A DNA stretch of 64,000 nt, taken from contig JAUSFB010000051.1 of NCBI GenBank assembly GCA_030651575.1, forward strand, positions 1-64,000, given 5' to 3'. Positions within the stretch are counted from its first letter, which is position 1, and the number at the start of each line of letters is the position of its first letter. The notes under the pieces were generated by a model. The model was not told where the DNA came from. It saw only the letters and a list, made by a program, of their open reading frames with translations, and did not search any database. Shown here piece after piece: positions 47,166-64,000 of the stretch. The translations under genes and the position numbers were made by a program. The stretch comes from Phaeospirillum sp. (GTDB taxonomy: Bacteria > Pseudomonadota > Alphaproteobacteria > Rhodospirillales > Magnetospirillaceae).

Positions 47166-48470
47166 ATGCCCATCGCCTTTGAAATCGTGGTTCTCGTCTT
47201 CCTGGTCGTGCTGAACGGCTGTTTCGCCATGTCCGAACTGGCCATCGTCTCATCCCGGCGGGCCAGACTGGCGGCGAAGGCCGCCGAGGGCAGCAAGGGA
47301 GCCGCGATGGCCCTGACGCTGGGAGAAAATCCCGCACGCTTCCTGGCCTCGGTCCAGATCGGAATTACCCTGGTTGGCATTCTGGCCGGCGCCTATTCCG
47401 GCGCGACTCTCGCCGCCCAACTGGCGGCGTGGCTCACCACCCAGTTTCCGCCCCTGGCCCCAGCCTCCGAGGCCCTGTCCATCGCCATCGTGGTCGGAGC
47501 CATCACCTATGCCTCGCTGATCATCGGCGAACTGGTGCCAAAGCAGATCGCCCTGGCCAACCCCGAAGCCATCGCCATCCTGGTCGCCCGACCGATGGCG
47601 GTGGTGGCGAGGATCACCACGCCGCTGCTATGGGTACTGGAGGGCTCCAGCCGCGTCATCCTGGCGATCTTGCGCATCCGCCCGTCAACCGATCCGGCCG
47701 TCACCGAGGAAGAGGTGAAGGCCATGGTCGCGGAAGGCACCGAAAGCGGCGTGTTCGAGCCGCAGGAAAAGGAGATGATCTCCGGCGTCATGCGGTTCGG
47801 CGACCGCAAGGTCCGCGCCATCATGACCCCCCGCGGCGATGTCAGCTGGATCGACCTGGACTGGGACGCCGCGGAAATCTCGCGCGTGGTGCGAGACTGC
47901 CCCCATTCGCGCCTCCCGGTCTATCGCGGCGCCCCAGACGAGGTTGTCGGCGCGGTCCTCGCCAAGGATCTGCTGAACGGCTTCCTCGACGGCGCTCCCT
48001 TCGATATCGCTCCGCTGATCCGACCGCTGACGGTGGTCCACGACAACGCCCCGGCGCTGCATATGCTGGACATCCTCAAACAGGCCGATATCCACATGGC
48101 GCTGGTGGTGGATGAATACGGCTGCGTCCAAGGCATCGTCACCGCCACCGATATCCTCGCCTCCATCCTCGGCAGCCTTTCCGAACACGGCGAGGACTAT
48201 GAAGGCGCCATCATTCAGCGCGAGAACGGCTCGTGGCTGCTGGACGGCGACGTGGCGGTCGATCTGGTCGCCGAACGCATCGGCTGCCGGGGTCTGGAGG
48301 GCAAGGACGGCGACTACATCACCATCGCCGGCTTTATCCTGGCGCAATTGCGCAGCATCCCCACCGCCGGCGACGCCTTCAAGTGGGGCGGCTGGCGCTT
48401 CGAGGTGATGGACATGGATGGGCGGCGCATCGACAAGGTGCTGATTTCACGGGACGACGAACCGGCCTGA
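47166..48470 (+). CDS. CNNM/CorC (TlyC-type) membrane protein with CBS pair
   Basis: 434 residues. An N-terminal DUF21 transmembrane domain (IVVLVFLVVLNGCFAMSELA, YASLIIGELVPKQIAL), two CBS domains (about 215-340: IMTPRGDVSWIDLD, MALVVDEYGCVQGIVT) and a C-terminal CorC_HlyC domain (GSWLLDGDVAVDLVAERIG). The family mediates Mg2+ or other cation transport; 'hemolysin' naming is historical. Despite this naming it is unrelated to the HlyC acyltransferase at 268. Confidence 0.9.
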   Translation: MPIAFEIVVLVFLVVLNGCFAMSELAIVSSRRARLAAKAAEGSKGAAMALTLGENPARFLASVQIGITLVGILAGAYSGATLAAQLAAWLTTQFPPLAPASEALSIAIVVGAITYASLIIGELVPKQIALANPEAIAILVARPMAVVARITTPLLWVLEGSSRVILAILRIRPSTDPAVTEEEVKAMVAEGTESGVFEPQEKEMISGVMRFGDRKVRAIMTPRGDVSWIDLDWDAAEISRVVRDCPHSRLPVYRGAPDEVVGAVLAKDLLNGFLDGAPFDIAPLIRPLTVVHDNAPALHMLDILKQADIHMALVVDEYGCVQGIVTATDILASILGSLSEHGEDYEGAIIQRENGSWLLDGDVAVDLVAERIGCRGLEGKDGDYITIAGFILAQLRSIPTAGDAFKWGGWRFEVMDMDGRRIDKVLISRDDEPA

Positions 48471-48481
48471 CCTTTGCCGGG

Positions 48482-49639
<1,158 letters not shown>

Positions 49640-49653
49640 CGGACGGCGCTCCG

Positions 49654-50058
49654 TTAGGCCAGGGTGATTTTCAAGGCCCGCTCGATGGCCTTTTTGACGG
49701 CGGCGATGGAAACCGGCTTGATCAGATAGCCGTCCACATGCAGCCCCTTGGCGGTCAACACCGCGTCCTGGCTGCTGTCCGAGGTCAGCATGACCACGGG
49801 AATGGAAGCCACATTGGGCAGCGGCGCCTTGCGCAGCTTGGCGACATAGGCCAACCCGTCCTCTCCCGGCATATGGATGTCGCACAGCACCATGCTCGGC
49901 TGCACCCGCAGCGTCTCCTTGATGGCGCTATCGACGTCGCCGGCCTCGTAGACGTTGTTGATGCCGATCTGAATCAGGATCTGACGGATGGTCGAGCGGA
50001 TGAACCACTCGTCGTCGATCAACAGAATTTTCAGACGCTTCAGGTCGCACTCAGCCAT
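49654..50058 (-). CDS. Single-domain response regulator
   Basis: 134 residues, receiver only. KILLIDDEWFIRSTIRQIL, MVLCDIHMPGEDGLAYV (phospho-Asp in LCDIHMPGEDG), VMLTSDSS and YLIKPVS. With no output domain, it probably relays phosphate between the hybrid kinases and a partner. It lies 14 bases after the upstream kinase gene. Confidence 0.93.
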   Translation of the reverse strand: MAECDLKRLKILLIDDEWFIRSTIRQILIQIGINNVYEAGDVDSAIKETLRVQPSMVLCDIHMPGEDGLAYVAKLRKAPLPNVASIPVVMLTSDSSQDAVLTAKGLHVDGYLIKPVSIAAVKKAIERALKITLA

Positions 50059-50072
50059 GGGAGTCTCATGCG

Positions 50073-59464
<9,392 letters not shown>

Positions 59465-59506
59465 GCACATGCCCTTACTTCAAGCGGTTCCGACCCGAGG
59501 CGCGGC

Positions 59507-60841
59507 TTAATCCTTCAGGTAGCCGCCATTCTTCATAATCTCGGCGACTCTGGGAACAACATCCGCCAACGCCTGTTCGGGCGACCGCTTCCCGATCAGG
59601 GCGTCGTGGACGGCAAGCCCCAGATGGCTGACATTGATGTCATCCCACTCCGGGATGATGGGCCGCCAATCCGGGTCGGCATGCTTCAACTGCTCCCTCA
59701 GATTGGCATATTCCGGGAATTGCCGCACCAGATCGGGATCGGTCATGGTCGACAGACGGGAGGGACTGCCCCCCCAATCTGGCCAGCGCCTTATCCTGCG
59801 CCTTGGAGGTCAGCCATTGCATCAGCAAAAAGGCCGCATCGCCATTCGGCGCATTGCGCGGAATGGCCAGCCCAAATCCGCCGGACTGCGATGAATAACG
59901 CTGACCCTTGGGGTGGAGGGCATAGCTGACCTTGCCCATGACCCGCGACGCCTCCGGACTGTGGACCGCCCCGAAGATGCCGGTCGAGTCCAGATACATG
60001 GCCGACTGTCCATGCAAGAAAGCGTGCATCATCTCCATGTGGCCGAATTCCGGAATCCCGGCCGGCCCGGTCTCCACAATGTCTTTAAGCAGCTTCAGGG
60101 CCGCCACGCCGACGTCGCCGCCAAAGGCGGGCCGCCACTTGTCGTCGAACACCCGCGCCCCCAACGGGTTGAGGTGCAGCAGCCAGGCGTGAACGCAGTG
60201 ATGCCCGACCTGCCCGCGCGAGGTCAGCGCCCCGATCCCCTCCTTCTCCCGAAGGATGGGCAGCAGCCGCTTCAGTTCGTCATAGGTCTTGGGCGGGTGC
60301 AGGTTGTGCTTGGCGAAGATGTCATGGCGATAGGCCAAGATGGAGGTCTCGGCACCATAGGGCAGACCGTAAAGCCTAGCCCCCGGACCGGCCAGATACC
60401 CCTTTGCCCCCCCGACCAGCCCCAGATTCTCCAGGTAGCGGGGGACGATGTCCTTGATGTCATAGGCCGGATCGGCCAAGGCGGCGTTGCTCAGAAACGG
60501 CGCCAGTTCGTGGAGCAGGTTTTTTTGACGTATTCGCCCTTCCACATCGCCACATAGCAGACCAGATCCAGTCCGCCTTGCGGCTTGGACATCTCCATCA
60601 CCTGCTTGAATTTCATACGCAGGAACGGCTGCCGGTCCAGTTCGACCTTGATGCCGGTCTCCTTGGTGAAAACGGACAGCAAGGCCGCGACAGCATCGTA
60701 ATGCGGATGAATCGGGACGCTGACGACGACGGTCTGGCCCCGGTATTTGGCGTGGCGATCCTGAGCCCTGCTGCTGGCCAGTGGCAACCCGGCGCCGAAA
60801 ACCGAGACGCCGATGGTCTTCAATGCCGATCTACGGTCCAT
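59507..60841 (-). pseudogene. Family-1 solute-binding protein, two frameshifts
   Basis: Three leftward frames join into one protein of about 444 residues. The first begins MDRRSALKTIGVSVFGAG (Tat-like export signal), then VVVSVPIHPHYDAVAALLSV. The second carries NLLHELAPFLSNAALAD, RLYGLPYGAETSILAYRHDI, KTYDELKRLLPIL and FLHGQSAMYLDSTGIFG. The third has DPDLVRQFPEYANLREQL and PEQALADVVPRVAEIMK. This is a UgpB/MalE-like sugar-binding fold. Breaks lie in the seven-T run at 60520-60526 and the seven-C run at 59769-59775. Sequencing error is plausible. No permease or ATPase genes accompany it. Confidence 0.82.
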
Positions 60842-61025
60842 CGCCCCCCCCTGCCAGGCCCCAGCCTGTCTATCGGGGCAGAATAACCCTGACAAGGGAA
60901 TGCAGAAAGGACGGATCTAAATATTGCATGTGTGGCCGGGAGGCAAAGACAACGCCCCCCAGGCGTAAAAGCGACAGCTTCGCGCCGCCTCCTCGAAGGG
61001 CCGGAACCAGCTTCCTTCCGGTTGG

Positions 61026-61226
61026 CTAGGCCTTCGGGGGTTCCGTACCGGCGGGCGCTTCAGCTTCGGCCGTCGGGGCAGTACCGCGTAAGGCGCGAGT
61101 CACGGCCATGCCGGCGGCGAAGGCCGGCGACAGATAGGGGCTGCGCCCCTGTGGCACGCGCACGGGCTCCAATCCCATGCCGTGAAGGGCGTCGTAGATT
61201 TCCCGTAATTCCGCTGGTCCCAACAT
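61026..61226 (-). CDS. Small hypothetical protein
   Basis: 66 residues (MLGPAELREIYDALHGMGLE, then SPYLSPAFAAGMAVTRALRG) from an ATG at 61226 with a GAGG site. A longer frame from 61403 runs through a terminator and is less likely. No family recognised; the Ala/Pro/Glu-rich tail suggests disorder. Confidence 0.5.
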   Translation of the reverse strand: MLGPAELREIYDALHGMGLEPVRVPQGRSPYLSPAFAAGMAVTRALRGTAPTAEAEAPAGTEPPKA

Positions 61227-61362
61227 GCCTGTGCCTCGGTCCTTGACGTGAGCGGGGCGTTCTACCGCGCCTCCGTTGTCCGGCACATAGTGTGCCCTAA
61301 AACGCCGACCGGAAGCGACAGCATTTTGTGCACCGCAACAATTCGCGAAAAACATGGTTGTA

Positions 61363-61401
61363 AAAAAAGAGGCGGGACGCGGTGTAACCCGCGTCCCGCC
61401 C
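61363..61401 (-). terminator. Leftward rho-independent terminator
   Basis: Read leftward: a 12-bp stem GGCGGGACGCGG/CCGCGTCCCGCC (61372-61401) followed by TC and seven T. It is strong, but no protein gene lies directly upstream; the cold-shock gene has its own hairpin at 61646. Confidence 0.8.
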
Positions 61402-61640
61402 AAATCTCAGGGAGACAAAGCAGTAATGTGCATTGTGGTACCAGAATGCCGGATTCGGGTCAAGCCAAAAAGATTCGGTCTTCGATGGGGGGAGGCCGGC
61501 TTGGGCGGAGTACTCACCCTCCGTGACGCGGCACCGGGCTTTCAAACGCCAAAGGCAGCACCCTGCGCAACCGGCGGAGCGCCTGCCAAAAGCACCGAGT
61601 CACCAACCCCCGAGACCGGAAGCCGTCCCTAACCTTCGCG
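61402..61640 (-). ncRNA. Candidate small RNA or empty stretch between two terminators
   Basis: About 240 bases bounded on the left by a strong leftward terminator and on the right by the hairpin after the cold-shock gene. Open frames exist on both strands but none looks like protein or has a good ribosome site. A leftward small RNA ending at 61363 would explain the terminator. I match it to no known RNA family, and no tRNA fold is seen. Confidence 0.25.
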
Positions 61641-61645
61641 GGATA

Positions 61646-61673
61646 GCCGGCCTTCCGCGATCGGAAGGCCGGC
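61646..61673 (-). terminator. Hairpin after the cold-shock gene
   Basis: GCCGGCCTTCCG-CGAT-CGGAAGGCCGGC, a perfect 12-bp stem nine bases beyond the leftward stop codon. No clear T-run follows, so it may act with mRNA stability. Confidence 0.7.
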
Positions 61674-61681
61674 AAACCCAA

Positions 61682-62290
61682 TCAGGCGATAATCGCGACC
61701 GTATCCGCCTGCGGCCCCTTAAGGCCCAGCGTGGTGGTCACGCGCACGCGCTGTCCGGACTCCAAAGCGGTCAGACCCGACCGCTCCAGCGCCTTCACAT
61801 GGACGAACACGTCCTTGCCGCCCTCGTCGCAAGCGACAAAGCCAAAGCCCTTCTCGGCCGAGAAGAACTTGACCACGCCTTCAACGGTCTGGGTCGGGCC
61901 GCGCTCTTCGCGCCGGGGCGCCTTGGGAGCGGCGGTGGTGTCGTCGACCTCGTGCACCATCACAACCTGCGGGCCGCGCTGGCCGGCGCCAAGATCGACC
62001 AGAAGGGTGGTGCCCTCCGCGACCTGGGTCAGACCGGCGCGCTCCAACGCCGAAATGTGCAGAAAAGCGTCCGGCGAACCGTCGGCGGGGGCGACGAAGC
62101 CGAAGCCCTTCGCGGCGTTGAACCACTTCACGGTGGCGCTGACGTTAGCCTGACTGACCATCTGACGGTCGAAGGAGCTGGGCACGACTGCGCGAGTGGT
62201 CCGCGGCGGCTCATACGCCGGCTCGCCAAAGTCGTCCCGCCGCCCGCGATCCCGGGAGCGGCTGCCATGATTATCTCGGTTCCATGCCAT
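61682..62290 (-). CDS. Double cold-shock-domain protein
   Basis: 202 residues. A basic, Arg-rich N-terminus (MAWNRDNHGSRSRDRGRRDD) is followed by two cold-shock domains: VKWFNAAKGFGFVAPADG with AFLHISALERAGL, and VKFFSAEKGFGFVACDEGG with VFVHVKALERSGL. Both keep RNP1 (KGFGFV) and RNP2 (FLHIS/FVHVK). Double-CSD proteins are typical of alphaproteobacteria and bind single-stranded RNA. Monocistronic. Confidence 0.94.
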   Translation of the reverse strand: MAWNRDNHGSRSRDRGRRDDFGEPAYEPPRTTRAVVPSSFDRQMVSQANVSATVKWFNAAKGFGFVAPADGSPDAFLHISALERAGLTQVAEGTTLLVDLGAGQRGPQVVMVHEVDDTTAAPKAPRREERGPTQTVEGVVKFFSAEKGFGFVACDEGGKDVFVHVKALERSGLTALESGQRVRVTTTLGLKGPQADTVAIIA

Positions 62291-62421
62291 GTGTCGTTCT
62301 CGTCGATAAGAATACTAAAAACTCCCCCGCACCCACGCGAAGGCACGCCGCCCCGGCTACTTCCGCCTAGGTCAGTCTGAGCTAATATCATTACCCGAAG
62401 ATAGCCTCTCCCGCTAGGGTC

Positions 62422-63132
62422 TTAGGGGGATTTAGGGGAATCCGCGCGATTATTTTTCCGCGTCAATATCTCGTATGGCGCGACGATCCGCACATACAGC
62501 CAGCGGGTCAAGCCGATGACGATCGCCCCTGAAAAGACGACGTCCGACAGAAAATGCCCGCCTTGCGCGATTCTGACCCCTCCCACGAAGCTCCCGAACA
62601 CCACCGCCGCCGCCAATGCCGGGCGGCGCCAGCGGGGCGGCGCCAGGAAGGCGAAGGCGACCACCCAGAACCCCAACGCCGCATGGCCGGAAGGAAACGA
62701 GCAATTGTCCTGACACTGATCCGAGGGCAGCAACGGCGGCACATACTGATTCGGCCCATGGAACTCGGCGATGGTCGAGGGCCGGGGCCGCCCCCAGTTA
62801 TCCTTGAGCACGGTATTGACCACCAGCCCCGGTCCCAGGGCCAGCGCCGCCACCACGAAGACGGCGATGCGCGGGCTGATCCGGGCGACCGGACGCCCCC
62901 GCCATCTGGCCACCGCCCCCAACACGGCCACCCCGGCGGCCAGGGCGAACAGGATGATGGGCAGGGTCTTGCGCACGAAATCGCCCAGGGGATGGGTCCG
63001 CAGCAAGAAGATATGGCGCTCGGAATTGAAAAACAGCGCCGAGGCGGCGATGTCGATCCGGGGGAACAGCGCCAGCACCACCATGGTCGCCAGCACCCAA
63101 GCCCAAGGAGACCGCGCGGCAGCCCGAAACAC
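62422..63132 (-). CDS. PAP2-family membrane phosphatase
   Basis: About 236 residues from a GTG at 63132 (a TTG at 63138 overlapping the lptG stop is an alternative). Multiple membrane segments. The three PAP2 motifs are present: KDNWGRPRPS, CSFPSGHAALG and VRIAQGGHFLSDV. Likely acts on a lipid phosphate in the periplasmic leaflet, such as undecaprenyl pyrophosphate or lipid A phosphate. Coupled to lptG, which supports an envelope/LPS role. Confidence 0.87.
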   Translation of the reverse strand: MFRAAARSPWAWVLATMVVLALFPRIDIAASALFFNSERHIFLLRTHPLGDFVRKTLPIILFALAAGVAVLGAVARWRGRPVARISPRIAVFVVAALALGPGLVVNTVLKDNWGRPRPSTIAEFHGPNQYVPPLLPSDQCQDNCSFPSGHAALGFWVVAFAFLAPPRWRRPALAAAVVFGSFVGGVRIAQGGHFLSDVVFSGAIVIGLTRWLYVRIVAPYEILTRKNNRADSPKSP

Positions 63133-63134
63133 GG

Positions 63135-64000
63135 TCAACCGTCTTCCAGGTGAAACAACCCGCCCAAGCCGATCAGGCTGGCGAAAACCGCCGGCGTCCA
63201 GGCCGCCATGGCCTGCGGCAGGGTGGCGGACAGGCCCAGGGCGTAGACCACCTTGGAAAAGAAATAGACGGTAAAGCCCGTGGCGATGCCCCCCGCCACC
63301 CGCGTGGTCAAGCCACCCGACCGGGTGTTGGGCTTCAGCGAGAAAATCGAGGCCAGCAGCACCATGCCGCAATACAGCAGCGGCGAGGCCAGCAGCGACT
63401 GAAAATACAGCCGGTGCTTGTTGGCGGTGAAGCCGGCACGCTCGAAAAACCGGATAAAGCCGGGCAATTGCCAGAATGACAGGGTCTCGGGCGAAGAAAA
63501 GTTGTCGTGAATCCGCTCCAGGGTCAACTGGGTCGGGATGCGCATGGCCTCGACGAAAGTGGACGGCTTGCCGCCTTCCATGACCCAGGCGCGCCGCACA
63601 TCGAAGACGCCATCAACCAGGGTGGACGTCTCGGCGCTGATGCGGCGAAAGAAGTGGTCGGGCTTGTCGTAAATGAAGATCTGCGCGTCCTTGAGGTACA
63701 GGGACAGCCCCTCCTGACGCACGTCTTGGGAATGAACCACCATCTCGCCCTGGTCATGGGGCTCGCGCAGCCACAGCCCGACCTCGGACAGGTCGAAAGC
63801 GGTGGTGCGGGCATTGATCATCTCGTCCTGAAGCCGCTCGTAACGGGCATACATGGCCGCCGCCAGCGGATTGAAGGCGGCGACCTCGAACACCCCGAAC
63901 GCCAGGGCCACCCCCAGCACCGGCGCGATGAACTGCCAGGCAGAGATCCCCGCCGAGCGCGCCACCACCAGTTCATGGGTGCGGGTCAAACGCCAGAAAC
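63135..64000 (-). CDS. lptG: LPS export permease LptG, 5' end outside window
   Basis: The C-terminal 288 or so codons of an LptF/LptG-type permease. FWRLTRTHELVVARSAGISAWQF is the conserved cytoplasmic coupling region after the first membrane pair; a periplasmic jellyroll (RRAWVMEGGKPSTF) and C-terminal helices (YFFSKVVYALGLSATLPQAMAAW) follow. LptG works with LptB, F and C to extract LPS from the inner membrane. LptG rather than LptF is favoured by the terminal motif. The frame continues past position 64000. Confidence 0.88.
   Translation of the reverse strand, partial: FWRLTRTHELVVARSAGISAWQFIAPVLGVALAFGVFEVAAFNPLAAAMYARYERLQDEMINARTTAFDLSEVGLWLREPHDQGEMVVHSQDVRQEGLSLYLKDAQIFIYDKPDHFFRRISAETSTLVDGVFDVRRAWVMEGGKPSTFVEAMRIPTQLTLERIHDNFSSPETLSFWQLPGFIRFFERAGFTANKHRLYFQSLLASPLLYCGMVLLASIFSLKPNTRSGGLTTRVAGGIATGFTVYFFSKVVYALGLSATLPQAMAAWTPAVFASLIGLGGLFHLEDG

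Noticed and set aside
47166-48470. 'Hemolysin' annotation linked to the HlyC-like gene at 268
   Set aside because: The DUF21-CBS-CorC_HlyC architecture is a cation transporter family; the shared name is historical and unrelated to the lysine acyltransferase.
61354-61632. Rightward 92-codon frame near the orphan terminator
   Set aside because: Runs through the terminator stem, has no clear ribosome site and low-complexity Pro/Ala/Lys content.

Overview
The window reads as chromosomal DNA of a GC-rich alphaproteobacterium, most likely a Rhodospirillales member close to Magnetospirillum. This is an inference from gene content and style: glnB-glnA order, groESL with CIRCE, large multi-PAS hybrid kinases, and CoA-based branched-chain catabolism. 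I recognised no rRNA, tRNA or CRISPR array.

Left accessory region (about 1-10,600). An HlyC-type lysine acyltransferase gene is followed by a frameshifted Tat-exported WD40 gene and a 1,729-residue secreted protein (class-3 lipase, LysM, Hint domain, cadherin-like repeats). The large gene stops abruptly at about 7,095, where it is joined to the cut end of an oppositely oriented helix-turn-helix gene. That gene, a hypothetical protein and a P4-type integrase are the remnant of an integrative element. Small genes follow: NTF2-like, zinc ribbon, and DksA/TraR-type.

Catabolic region (about 10,600-29,900). A GntR regulator lies between two divergent sets of branched-chain acyl-CoA genes. Leftward are a MatB-like ligase, 3-hydroxyisobutyryl-CoA hydrolase and an SDR; rightward are isobutyryl-CoA dehydrogenase and 3-hydroxyisobutyrate dehydrogenase. 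Next is a branched-chain-type ABC importer whose operon carries two acyl-CoA ligase genes and an aldehyde dehydrogenase. A HepT/MNT toxin-antitoxin pair sits antisense, and then a thiolase and a second acyl-CoA dehydrogenase.

Housekeeping stretch (about 30,000-48,500). It holds universal stress proteins, a D-2-hydroxyacid dehydrogenase, groES-groEL behind a CIRCE operator, yajQ, the PII/glutamine synthetase pair with a candidate sigma-54 promoter, an EF-G-like GTPase, a ferredoxin-cyclase fusion, trpS, a TauE/SafE exporter pair and a CNNM/CorC-type membrane protein.

Signalling cluster (48,482-60,841, all leftward). A sugar-type solute-binding protein gene, frameshifted here, leads two giant paralogous hybrid histidine kinases, a receiver protein and a receiver-HD-GYP protein. 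No ABC permease or ATPase is present, so the binding protein may be a sensory co-receptor feeding a c-di-GMP output.

Right edge. A double cold-shock-domain protein, a PAP2 phosphatase and the 3' part of lptG close the window. Three single-base frameshifts (1,418, 59,769 and 60,520) all fall in homopolymer runs, so sequencing error should be excluded before calling those genes dead.
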